From assembly GCA_028293325.1 (NCBI GenBank), contig JAQGPA010000092.1, forward strand, positions 1 to 49,987: a DNA stretch of 49,987 bases. Direction: 5' to 3'. A program made the position numbers and the translations under genes. Source of the stretch: Pedosphaera sp. Its GTDB lineage: Bacteria > Verrucomicrobiota > Verrucomicrobiia > Limisphaerales > Pedosphaeraceae. The notes beneath the pieces were generated by a model, which was given only the letters and a program-made list of their open reading frames with translations, ran no database searches and was not told the origin of the DNA. This document shows, in pieces, positions 15,576 through 23,943 of this stretch; position 1 is the first letter of the stretch, and each line of letters starts with the position of its first letter.

Positions 15576-17402
15576 ATGCCCAAACTCGAATCTCCTGACC
15601 GCCGGTTTGCCCGCGTCGCCGTATTCTTGCTTCTCCTCACCTTGTCGTGTCTTCCGACCCTGCGCGCCCGCGATGCCTTCGTCGTCCTCTCCGGCGGCGA
15701 TTCCCCTTTCGGCAACAATTACTCTCAATATCTCCAAGCCAAAGCCCTCGCCACTTACTTCGAGGCTAACTATCCGCCCAATTCCGTCTGGGTTTTCTTT
15801 GGCGCCGGCAATATCGAGGGCCAGAAACCCATTTTCGGCGACGTCCGCCATCAAACCAAACAAAACGGCATCATCGTCGATGCCTGGCTTCCCGGTTCGC
15901 TCCCCCACAATCTTCCCGCCAGGCGCGATATCATCCTGCGCGCCTTCAGCGAACAAATTCTTCCCACCGTGGCTGACGGCGGCACCGTATATCTTTTTGT
16001 CGGCGACCACGGCTCGCGCTCGCGTGGGCGTCCCGCTGAAAGCCTCATTGATCTCTGGAGCATGGAGCGCGATACAACCAGTGACCACGGTTGGCGTTCA
16101 AACGAAGACGAATCGCTGGGCGTCGCGGAATTGCGCCGCACCCTCTTCAAGGGCATCGGCAAGGGCCATGTTGTCTTTTGCATGACCCAATGTCACTCCG
16201 GCGGGTTCCATTATCTGGCCATTCCCCACGAGCTTTCTCCCAATCCCAAATGGTTCACGACCGTGCCCGCTTGGGCCGCCTTCAAAAATCAGCCTTCCTT
16301 CCCGCTCGCCGCCGGCTTCACCGCCACGGATGAAATGTCCCTCGCCTCCGGCTGCGACCCCGATCCTGATCCCGCCAACTGGGCCGGCTACGAACGTTAC
16401 ATTCCCGAAAGTCTGCTCGGCCAAAACTTGCTCACACACGAAAGCACCGGCCATGGTCTGCGCTCCTTTGCCGATGCCCACGCCGCCGCCATGCTCTCGG
16501 ACCATACCATCGACAAGCCCTACTCCACCTCGGAACAATATCTCGAACGCTGGGCAAACCTCATCGAAACCCGTCTGTTCAAGGAATCCAATCTCGCCCC
16601 CATGGTGAAAAAGTCCGTGGCGAACTACAAACGCACCGTGGGCGGAACTGCACCCAAGCTCTCCGACCCTGCCTTTCAGGAACGTCAGACGCAATTTGGC
16701 CGTTTCCTCAACAACTTGTCACAGTCGGATCCCGCATTGAAAGACCTGTTGTTCACCGGTACGCGCCAGGACCTGCAAAGCGCCATTGATCCACCGCAGC
16801 CGACACAACCCCCGCCAGGACGGCGGCGCGGGGGCGGCGGTTCCTCCGCTGAATCCCGCAAGCTCTGGGCTGAAACCGTTCGTCCTGCCTGGAAAAAAGC
16901 CATCACCGCCAACCAGATCACCAACATTTCCGCCGCCGCGCTGGAATTTGAAAAATACCTGCTCACCCAGGAAGACAAAGGTCGCAATTATCTTTCCGGT
17001 GGTGGTGCTGCGCTTCAAGAGGAGGTTTTCTGGCGCTCCGGTTATAGCGATCCCCAAACTGTAAACCTCGCCAAAGCCGAAGCCGTTGCTCAATGGGGCG
17101 CCAACCGCCGCGCTAAAATTCTCGACTGGGCCAAAACGGCAAATGACCCGACCGTCCGCACCGCCGCAGAGAGAATTGCCCAAATACGCGCCCGTCGTCG
17201 TGCGAATCCCGCTCCGGATAATTCGCCGGCCATCTTCCCGCCGCCGATCGACACTCAAACGGCCGCCGAGCGCGCACTCTTTTATCGCCGCGTGCTCGCC
17301 GCCTGGGAATTCCTCCTCGCCTTGGATGAGCGCCCCGCCCTCGCCCGAATCAAAGAATTGACCGATTTGGAGCGCACGCCCCTCCCATCGCCAAAATCGT
17401 AA
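15576..17402 (+). CDS. secreted legumain-like (C13, clan CD) cysteine peptidase
   Basis: A 608-residue exported protein with a hydrophobic signal (about 14-30). The caspase-haemoglobinase fold is shown by A-F-V-V-L-S-G-G (34-41), the catalytic His145 in F-V-G-D-H-G-S and the catalytic Cys206 in F-C-M-T-Q-C-H-S-G-G, spaced as in legumain and GPI8. N-N-Y and Y-L-Q-A-K-A-L resemble the legumain N-Y-R-H-Q-A-D-x-C-H-A-Y element. A long C-terminal region (about 370-608) with a Pro/Gly-rich linker near 407-420 has no known domain. Bacterial C13 members are uncommon and mostly unstudied; Asn-directed cleavage is not certain. It diverges from the fusion gene over about 170 bp. Confidence 0.75.
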   Translation: MPKLESPDRRFARVAVFLLLLTLSCLPTLRARDAFVVLSGGDSPFGNNYSQYLQAKALATYFEANYPPNSVWVFFGAGNIEGQKPIFGDVRHQTKQNGIIVDAWLPGSLPHNLPARRDIILRAFSEQILPTVADGGTVYLFVGDHGSRSRGRPAESLIDLWSMERDTTSDHGWRSNEDESLGVAELRRTLFKGIGKGHVVFCMTQCHSGGFHYLAIPHELSPNPKWFTTVPAWAAFKNQPSFPLAAGFTATDEMSLASGCDPDPDPANWAGYERYIPESLLGQNLLTHESTGHGLRSFADAHAAAMLSDHTIDKPYSTSEQYLERWANLIETRLFKESNLAPMVKKSVANYKRTVGGTAPKLSDPAFQERQTQFGRFLNNLSQSDPALKDLLFTGTRQDLQSAIDPPQPTQPPPGRRRGGGGSSAESRKLWAETVRPAWKKAITANQITNISAAALEFEKYLLTQEDKGRNYLSGGGAALQEEVFWRSGYSDPQTVNLAKAEAVAQWGANRRAKILDWAKTANDPTVRTAAERIAQIRARRRANPAPDNSPAIFPPPIDTQTAAERALFYRRVLAAWEFLLALDERPALARIKELTDLERTPLPSPKS

Positions 17403-17426
17403 ACCGGGTGCCCTCTTAAAATGAAA

Positions 17427-17449
17427 AGGGCCGGCGCCATGCCGGCCCT
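17427..17449. terminator. bidirectional intrinsic terminator between peptidase gene and kdgK
   Basis: AGGGCCGGC and GCCGGCCCT form a perfect 9-bp stem with a 5-nt loop, exactly between two convergent genes. Read on the minus strand it is followed by TTTTCATTTT, so it should stop kdgK transcripts; the plus-strand side lacks a clear U-tract. Confidence 0.75.
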
Positions 17450-17472
17450 CGCGTAATTATTTCACTCGTCGC

Positions 17473-18555
17473 TTAGCGTTGAATGCGTGCCGATCCGCCC
17501 TTGGCCAAATCCCGCACCTGCTCCAGCGTCGCCATCGTCGTATCACCAGGGAACGTGGTCAGCAGTGCGCCATGCGCCCAGCCCAGATTGACTGCCGCTT
17601 CCGGCGACTCGCCCGAGAGCAATCCGTAGATGAAGCCCGCCGCATACCCATCTCCGCCACCCACGCGGTCAATCACCTCCAGCTCACAGGTCGGAGCCTG
17701 GTGCATCTGGCCGTCGATCCACGCCACCGCGCTCCAGCTATGCCGGTTGGTCGAATGCACCTCGCGCAACGTCGTCGCCACAATTTTAATCTGCGGATGC
17801 TTCTTAATTGCCTTGTCAATCATCCCGCGGAAAGCGCTCGGGTCCAGCTTGGACTTCGCCGCCACTTCCGGCCCGGGAATGCCCAATCCCAATTGCAAAT
17901 CTTCCTCGTTGCCCACCAGGACGTCCACGTTTTTGACAATCCGGTCCAGCACCGCCACTGCGCGGTCATGCCCGCTGGAAATATTCCAAAGTTTTGCCCG
18001 ATAATTCAGATCGAAGGATATGATCGCACCGGCCGCCTTCGCCGCCTGCATTCCCTCGATGATCACTTCCGCCGTGGTCGGCGACAATGCGGCAAAAATG
18101 CCGCCGCTGTGGAACCAGCGCACCCCACCCTCGAAAATTTCCTTCCAGTTAAAGTCCCCCGGTTTGAGTTGTGACGCCGCCTCATTGCAACGATTGTAAA
18201 AAACCACCGGCCCACGCAAGCCCTGGCCGCGATCGCTGTACACTGTTGCCATGTTCGGACCATTGACGCCGTCATGTTTGAATTTCTTGTAGAATGGCTT
18301 CACGCCCATGGCGCGCACGCGCTCGGCAATCAAATCACCGATGGGATAATCAACCATCGCGCTCGCCAGGCCGGTTTTCAGACGGAAACAATCGGCCAGG
18401 TTGGCCGCCACATTGAATTCACCGCCGCTCACATGAATTTGGCACTCGGTCGCCTTCCGGAACGGGATGATTCCTGGATCCAGGCGGTGCACCAAAGCGC
18501 CGAGCGACACAAAGTCCAATGCGCCACTCTCACGGATATTCAGGCCATATTTCAT
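17473..18555 (-). CDS. kdgK: PfkB-family sugar kinase, probable 2-keto-3-deoxygluconate kinase
   Basis: A 360-residue PfkB/ribokinase-fold kinase. The substrate side has S-G-G-E-F-N-V-A-A-N-L (43-53), and the ATP/anion-hole motif with catalytic Asp302 reads V-I-D-R-V-G-G-G-D-G-Y-A-A-G, where the family standard is D-T-x-G-A-G-D. D-L-N-Y-R-A-K-L-W (182-190) and G-N-E-E-D-L (215-220) are typical of KdgK/IolC-type kinases. KdgK makes KDPG from 2-keto-3-deoxygluconate. The window also holds kduI and kduD, which produce that substrate, supporting the assignment, but 5-keto-gluconate or other keto-sugar substrates are possible. A good ribosome binding site precedes the ATG. It follows proS by 66 bp on the same strand. 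Confidence 0.8.
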   Translation of the reverse strand: MKYGLNIRESGALDFVSLGALVHRLDPGIIPFRKATECQIHVSGGEFNVAANLADCFRLKTGLASAMVDYPIGDLIAERVRAMGVKPFYKKFKHDGVNGPNMATVYSDRGQGLRGPVVFYNRCNEAASQLKPGDFNWKEIFEGGVRWFHSGGIFAALSPTTAEVIIEGMQAAKAAGAIISFDLNYRAKLWNISSGHDRAVAVLDRIVKNVDVLVGNEEDLQLGLGIPGPEVAAKSKLDPSAFRGMIDKAIKKHPQIKIVATTLREVHSTNRHSWSAVAWIDGQMHQAPTCELEVIDRVGGGDGYAAGFIYGLLSGESPEAAVNLGWAHGALLTTFPGDTTMATLEQVRDLAKGGSARIQR

Positions 18556-18560
18556 TGCGG

Positions 18561-18569
18561 TTTCCTTCT
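18561..18569 (-). promoter_or_regulatory. Shine-Dalgarno site of kdgK
   Basis: Reading on the minus strand, AGAAGGAAA lies 5 bases before the kdgK ATG. It is one of the few clear ribosome binding sites in this window and fixes the start at 18555. Confidence 0.7.
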
Positions 18570-18621
18570 AATACAGGGTTATGGGTTTTGGGTTGTTGCG
18601 GATTGCTGCTCAACAAAATAT

Positions 18622-20352
18622 TCAGGCGGTGCCCTTGACCAGTTCCAACACTTTGGCGACTGCTTCTTCCACCTTCACGGGCGTCAAAACACCACCGCGC
18701 AGCTTCAGTTCCACTTCGCCCTTCGCCAGCGATTTCTCGCCGATGCCCACCCGGATTGGAAAGCCAATCAATTCCGAATCCTTGAACTTCACGCCCGGAC
18801 GTTCATCGCGATCATCCAAAATCACATCCACGCCCTGCGCTTCAAGTTCCGCGTAAATCTTTTCCGCTAATGCCATCACCGGACTGCCCGCCACGATACT
18901 TAGCGGCGTCAGGCAAACCGCGTACGGTGCCACGCTCAACGGCCAGATAATCCCATCCTTGTCGTTGGATTGCTCAATAATGGCCTGCAGTGTCCGCGTC
19001 ACCCCAATGCCGTAGCAACCCATCACCGCCGGCTGCTGCTTGCCCGATTCATCCAGGAACATCGCATTGAGTTTTTCACTATACTTGGTTCCCAGTTTAA
19101 AAATGTGCCCCACTTCAATGGCCCGCCCGATTTTCAATGGCTGTCCCGTGGCCACGCACAGTTCGCCGGCCTTGACCGTGCGCAAATCGAACCACTGCGT
19201 CACCTCGATGTCCCGGTCAATTTCAACGTGGCGCAAATGAAAACCGTCTTTGTTCGCGCCGGTTGTCATGCCCTTTGCTCCGCGCAAACTTTCGTCGGCA
19301 AAAATCTGAATCTTATCCCCGGTCATTGTTGATTTAACCGCGCCCAGACTTCCCGGCTTGGCCCCAAGTGCTCCGAAGCACTCCTCCACCCCTGCGGGAC
19401 GCACCTGCGTTGCGCCCGCTTTTGCCATGAATTTCACTTCATTCAACTGGTCGTCACCACGCATCAAAATCAAAACAATTTTGGAATCAACCACATAAAC
19501 CAGTGTCTTGATCTGCTGATGTGCCGCGACACCATAAGGCGCGGCACCTAGCGCTTCGATGGTCACGACACCCGGCGTCGCAAATTCTTCAGGATTACCG
19601 CCCGTGCTCAGGTTTGGCGTCGGTATCAACGAACCTTTGCTGGCGGCCTTTTCAATATTGGCCGCGTATTGGCCGGATTCGCAGTAAGCGACTTCATTTT
19701 CGCCCGTCTCCGCCGGCACCATGAACTCATGCGAAAATTTGCCGCCAATCACTCCCGTATCCGCTTCCACTGCTATGGCCTTGAGCCCGCACCGCTGGAA
19801 AATCCGCGCGTACGCGTCGTACATTTTCTGGTAGCTCACCTGCGCCAGTTCATCGGTCGCGTCAAAACTGTACGCGTCCTTCATGATGAATTCCTTCGCG
19901 CGCATCAACCCGAAGCGCGGCCGGATTTCATCCCGGAACTTGGTCTGAATCTGGTAAAAATTCTTGGGCAGCTGCCGGTAGGAATTGATCTCCCCCGCCA
20001 CCAGCGTGGTGATGACCTCCTCGTGCGTCGGCCCGAGTATCCATTCCTTCCGCGCGCGATCCCGCACCTTGAAGAAAACCTCGCTCGCCGTCACGTAGCG
20101 GCCGCTCCTCTCCCAAATCTCCGGCGGTTGCATCGCGGGCATCAGCAACTCCAGCGCCCCCGCGCGATTCATCTCCTCGCGCACAATCCGCTCCACCTTC
20201 CGCAATGCCCTTAATCCCAGCGGCAAAAATGTGTACAAACCGCCGGCGAGCTTCCGTACCAGTCCGGCCCGCAACAATAATTTGTGCGACGTGATTTCCG
20301 CCTCCGCTGGCGTTTCCTTCAGGGTCGGGATGAGTGTCTGTGTCCAACGCAT
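18622..20352 (-). CDS. proS: prolyl-tRNA synthetase, bacterial type
   Basis: A 576-residue class II synthetase that charges tRNA-Pro. The N-terminal part has the bacterial-type opening (L-I-P-T-L-K-E-T-P-A-E-A) and G-L-Y-T-F-L-P-L-G-L-R-A-L-R-K. Motif 2 includes K-F-R-D-E-I-R-P-R-F-G-L-M-R-(A)-K-E-F-I-M-K-D-A-Y-S-F. An INS editing domain, which removes mischarged alanine, occupies about 225-385. Motif 3 reads M-G-C-Y-G-I-G-V-T-R. The C-terminal anticodon-binding domain (about 475-576) has D-D-R-D-E-R-P-G-V-K-F-K-D-(S)-E-L-I-G-F-P. All parts of the long bacterial form are present. It lies between the FAH-family gene and kdgK, all on the minus strand. Confidence 0.97.
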   Translation of the reverse strand: MRWTQTLIPTLKETPAEAEITSHKLLLRAGLVRKLAGGLYTFLPLGLRALRKVERIVREEMNRAGALELLMPAMQPPEIWERSGRYVTASEVFFKVRDRARKEWILGPTHEEVITTLVAGEINSYRQLPKNFYQIQTKFRDEIRPRFGLMRAKEFIMKDAYSFDATDELAQVSYQKMYDAYARIFQRCGLKAIAVEADTGVIGGKFSHEFMVPAETGENEVAYCESGQYAANIEKAASKGSLIPTPNLSTGGNPEEFATPGVVTIEALGAAPYGVAAHQQIKTLVYVVDSKIVLILMRGDDQLNEVKFMAKAGATQVRPAGVEECFGALGAKPGSLGAVKSTMTGDKIQIFADESLRGAKGMTTGANKDGFHLRHVEIDRDIEVTQWFDLRTVKAGELCVATGQPLKIGRAIEVGHIFKLGTKYSEKLNAMFLDESGKQQPAVMGCYGIGVTRTLQAIIEQSNDKDGIIWPLSVAPYAVCLTPLSIVAGSPVMALAEKIYAELEAQGVDVILDDRDERPGVKFKDSELIGFPIRVGIGEKSLAKGEVELKLRGGVLTPVKVEEAVAKVLELVKGTA

Positions 20353-20428
20353 AGAATAAATGACTGTTTTTGATTTATGATTAAAGATGAATAGCCGCTG
20401 GCGAATCGCTCGCCCATCGTAAAGTAAT

Positions 20429-21184
20429 TTACTTCACGGTGTTTACCAGCGGTGACAGTCCCTGGATGCGCACTTCCAACCGGTCGCCCGATTCAATCGG
20501 CCCCACGCCGCTGGGCGTTCCGGTCAGGATGACGTCGCCCGGCAACAACGTCATGTTGGTCGAAATGAAACTCACCAGCCGATAGCAATTAAAAATGAGC
20601 TGGCTCGTGTTGGAATTCTGGCGCAGTTGACCGTTCTGGAACAATTGAATGGTCAAATCATGCGGGTCAATTTTCGTTTCCACATACGGCCCCAGTGGCG
20701 TGAAGGTGTCGAATGATTTTGCCCGCGCCCATTGACTCTCCGCATGCTGGATCGTCCGGTCGCTGATGTCCTGCGCCGCCGTGTAGCCAAAAATATATCG
20801 CGCCGCCGCCGCCGGTGTCACATTGCGCACCCGCCGGCCAATGACAATCCCCATCTCCGCCTCGAAATCGGTCCGGTGATGCGGAAAAGGAATCTCCACC
20901 TTCCCACCGTCGGGAATCAACGAGGTGGTCGCCTTAAACCAGAACAAAGGTTCCTTGGGCAGCGGCTTGCCGCACTCCCGCGCGTGATCCGCATAATTGA
21001 GCCCCACGGCGATGATCTTGGATGGCACCACGGGAATCAATGTGCGCAGCCCTTTGAACGGTGTCGGCTTCCTTTCAAATGAAGGAGACCCAAAAACATC
21101 ACCTTGTAAACGAAATAGTTCGCCATCCACTACTTTGGCGTAAAAAATGTCTTCACCCTTCTGAAACCGGCCGATAGCTGCCAT
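20429..21184 (-). CDS. fumarylacetoacetate hydrolase family protein
   Basis: A 251-residue member of the FAH superfamily, a broad group of metal-dependent hydrolases, decarboxylases and isomerases acting on beta-diketo acids in aromatic or sugar-acid breakdown. Metal ligands are in D-F-E-A-E-M-G (E108, E110) and a later Asp (D139 or D142) in A-Q-D-I-S-D-R. G-L-N-Y-A-D-H-A-R-E (61-70), L-T-G-T-P-S-G-V-G-P near the end and G-D-x-(L)-E-V complete the pattern. The ATG at 21184 was taken because an upstream in-frame extension is unlike the family. Substrate cannot be told; acylpyruvate hydrolase/oxaloacetate decarboxylase-type activity is typical of this length. It is the first gene of the run towards proS and kdgK. 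Confidence 0.88.
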   Translation of the reverse strand: MAAIGRFQKGEDIFYAKVVDGELFRLQGDVFGSPSFERKPTPFKGLRTLIPVVPSKIIAVGLNYADHARECGKPLPKEPLFWFKATTSLIPDGGKVEIPFPHHRTDFEAEMGIVIGRRVRNVTPAAAARYIFGYTAAQDISDRTIQHAESQWARAKSFDTFTPLGPYVETKIDPHDLTIQLFQNGQLRQNSNTSQLIFNCYRLVSFISTNMTLLPGDVILTGTPSGVGPIESGDRLEVRIQGLSPLVNTVK

Positions 21185-21258
21185 AATTAGCTGGGATAAT
21201 AACAAATCGACAAGCCGGGTCGCAAGCCGAAATAGGGGAAACACATCTGAAACCGGGC

Positions 21259-21290
21259 AAACGCCTCTAAAACGCCCTTAAAACGCCTCC
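21259..21290. repeat. three direct repeats at 11-bp spacing in a divergent intergenic region
   Basis: AAACGCC occurs three times, with ACGCC starting at 61, 72 and 83 of this 212xx block, exactly 11 bp apart and each followed by a pyrimidine-rich TCT/CTT/TCC. It lies about 75 bp upstream of the FAH-family start and about 85 bp before the TIGR03790 start. An operator array is possible. Confidence 0.45.
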
Positions 21291-21375
21291 GATTCCAGCC
21301 TGAAACTCACTAAACCAAGCCTTAACCAAGCTTCCTCAACTTTACTATCGGCACGATTCCTGCAATGATAATCCC

Positions 21376-23925
21376 GTGAACAATTTGCGAACCCTGGCTT
21401 TCACCCTCGTCGCGTACCTTGCCCTAACCTCCGCTCTCTGGGCCGGTGGCAGCGGATTGAATGTGGTCGTTGTGGTGAATCAAAACAGTTCCAATTCCGT
21501 TCAGTTGGGCAATTATTACTGCGAACAAAGGCAGGTGCCTCCCCAAAATGTCCTCCGCGTCAACTGGCCCGGTGACAACGTTCTCTGGACCAACACCGAT
21601 TTTAATAGCGTCCTTTTCAATCCCCTGATGGCCATGCTCGCCAGCCGCCAATTGACCAATCAGATCGATTACATCGTCCTCTCCATGGATTTTCCCTATC
21701 GAGTTGCCGCCGCCAGCAGTGAGGAAAACAGCACCACCTCCACCCTGTTCTACGGCTTCAAGCCCGACCCCAACCCGCCCTGCTCGCTGGCGTCCGGCTC
21801 GACCAGCGCCTACGCCGGCAGTGAAGGCATCTTTCGTTCCACGCCGCCCATCAGTGCGTCGAGCAATTCATTTCTCGTCACCATGATCACCGCCAGCAAT
21901 CTCGCTCTGGCCAAACAAATCATCGATCACGGCGTCATCAGCGACCACACTTTCCCGACCCAAACCGTCCTGCTCGGCAAGAGCGGCGATCCGGCCCGCG
22001 ATGTCCGTTACTCCGAGTTTGACAACACGGTCTTCGACACCCGGTTGCGCGGCAATTATTCGGTCCTTCGCACCAATATCTTTGACCCTCCCTTCATTGC
22101 CGGCATACTCGGCTACGAGAACGGCAGTTATTCCGCCAATCTTTCGCCCAATGCCTTTATCCCGGGAGCCATGGCGGACAATCTGACCTCCTTCGGCGGC
22201 CAAATCTTTCAAGGCACCGCCGGTCAGACCACCCTGCTCTCCTTTCTCGCTGTCGGAGCATCCGGCAGTTATGGCACCGTTACCGAACCGTGCAATTATC
22301 TGGTAAAATTTCCCAGCTCTGAAAACTTTTTCTACCAGGCCCGTGGTTTCAGCCTCGCCGAATGTTACTACCAAAGCGTCATAAATCCATATCAAGGCAT
22401 GGTCGCGGGCGAACCCCTGGCTGCTCCCTTCGCTCAATCCGCCAGCGGCTTTTGGAACACGCTCACCAGCAACTCCGTCCTCGCTGCCACGACCAATCTT
22501 TACTTGCAGTTCACCGCCAGTGACCCTCAACACCCCGTGCAGCAGATTGATCTCTTTCTGGACGGCACCTGGCTTCAAACCGTGACCAACCTCCCGCCAC
22601 ATCAGAACGACATACTAAAAGTCATTCTCAACGGCCAGACCGCCACTTACACCGTCCCGGCGAGTGCCACCATCAAATCCGTCGCCAGCGGATTGGCGAG
22701 CGTGCTCAACGCCAATCCCTACAAGCTCAGCACCAAAGTATCGGCCATCCTCCACGGTGACCGTATCGAACTGCAATCCACCGACACCACCAAAACCGGC
22801 GCTCAACTTTCTCTCTCTGTCAGCAGCACAAATTCGTCCGGCTCTTTGAGCACCTTTGTCTCTGCCAGCCGCACCAATTTTCTGGATTCCATCGCGTCAG
22901 GCATCAAAACCATTCAAATCAGCGGAACCCCGATCGTCGGCAGTTCGCTGCAACTTACGGTGACAAAAACCAACGGCGCCGTGGTCACGCTGGCCATCAC
23001 CAACAATTCCAGCACCATCACCCTCCCGCAATTCACGCAACAACTCCTGGACCTCATCAACAATTCTCCCAGTCTCCAGACCATCGATGGTTTGACCGGT
23101 GAAGATCTGGGGCAGGCTACCCTCACTGCTTACGAATTTCATCTGATCGCGCGCGGTCAAGGCTATGCCGCAGCCCAAATCCAGACCGCCGTTAGTTCCA
23201 CCGGCCTCGCTGTCACACCTCTGAGCGCCACTACCCTCACCGACAATCTCACCGATTTGGAACCGCGAAACCATCTCTACATAACCGCCGGCACCACGAA
23301 CCTCTCCGTTACCTCCCCGCTCAACACTGCCTCGTTGCCCGACGGTTATCATGAGTTGGCTGCCGTGGCCTACGAAGGCAGCCATGTCCGCACCCAAACC
23401 CGCGCCACCCAAATTGTCCTCGTGCAGAACACCGCCCTTTCCGCCACATTCACCACGCTGCTCGGCGGCCCCAATACCGCGCTGGAAGCCACGCTCCAAT
23501 TCGGCGTCGTTGCCAATACCAACATCATCTCGAAAATCGAACTGTTCAGCACCGGCGGTTCTTTGGGTGCCACCACCAATCAATCCTCCTCCACTTTCTC
23601 CATCGCCGCCACCAATCTGGATCTCGGCCTGCATCCATTCTATGCCCTCGTCACCGCCACCAACGGCCAGTCATACCGCACTGAAACCAAATGGATTCGC
23701 CTGGTCGGCTTGGAATCCCCTGTCACGCTGCAAATCGGCGCACCGCCGCCTACCTTGGTCTGGCCCGCCACGGCTGGCCGCAGTTACGACATCCTCACCG
23801 CCACCAATGTTACCGATGTTTTCCAGGTCCACGACACCCTCATTCCCACCAATTCCCTCGCGCAATGGGTTGAAACCAATGCCAATCCTGCGCAACAATT
23901 CTATCGCGTCAGGGTTTCACCTTAG
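21376..23925 (+). CDS. TIGR03790 family exported protein with Ig-like C-terminal region
   Basis: An 849-residue secreted protein. After a signal peptide (hydrophobic 8-22, cut near W-A-G-G) comes the TIGR03790 domain (about 25-345): N-V-V-V-V-V-N-Q-N-S-S-N-S, then G-N-Y-Y-C-E-Q-R-Q-V-P-P-Q-N-V, the hallmark of this family found in Verrucomicrobiota, Planctomycetota and Acidobacteriota, function unknown. The remainder (about 350-770) is Ser/Thr/Asn-rich with Ig-like character (D-L-F-L-D-G-T-W-L near 395). The end reads T-L-V-W-P-A-T-A-G-R-S-Y, later Q-Q-F-Y-R-V-R-V-S-P, a C-terminal domain also seen at the end of the 46531-48996 protein. The start is GTG; a nearby upstream ATG runs into a stop. 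Confidence 0.85.
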   Translation: MNNLRTLAFTLVAYLALTSALWAGGSGLNVVVVVNQNSSNSVQLGNYYCEQRQVPPQNVLRVNWPGDNVLWTNTDFNSVLFNPLMAMLASRQLTNQIDYIVLSMDFPYRVAAASSEENSTTSTLFYGFKPDPNPPCSLASGSTSAYAGSEGIFRSTPPISASSNSFLVTMITASNLALAKQIIDHGVISDHTFPTQTVLLGKSGDPARDVRYSEFDNTVFDTRLRGNYSVLRTNIFDPPFIAGILGYENGSYSANLSPNAFIPGAMADNLTSFGGQIFQGTAGQTTLLSFLAVGASGSYGTVTEPCNYLVKFPSSENFFYQARGFSLAECYYQSVINPYQGMVAGEPLAAPFAQSASGFWNTLTSNSVLAATTNLYLQFTASDPQHPVQQIDLFLDGTWLQTVTNLPPHQNDILKVILNGQTATYTVPASATIKSVASGLASVLNANPYKLSTKVSAILHGDRIELQSTDTTKTGAQLSLSVSSTNSSGSLSTFVSASRTNFLDSIASGIKTIQISGTPIVGSSLQLTVTKTNGAVVTLAITNNSSTITLPQFTQQLLDLINNSPSLQTIDGLTGEDLGQATLTAYEFHLIARGQGYAAAQIQTAVSSTGLAVTPLSATTLTDNLTDLEPRNHLYITAGTTNLSVTSPLNTASLPDGYHELAAVAYEGSHVRTQTRATQIVLVQNTALSATFTTLLGGPNTALEATLQFGVVANTNIISKIELFSTGGSLGATTNQSSSTFSIAATNLDLGLHPFYALVTATNGQSYRTETKWIRLVGLESPVTLQIGAPPPTLVWPATAGRSYDILTATNVTDVFQVHDTLIPTNSLAQWVETNANPAQQFYRVRVSP

Positions 23926-23943
23926 TTATACTATTTAATCAGT

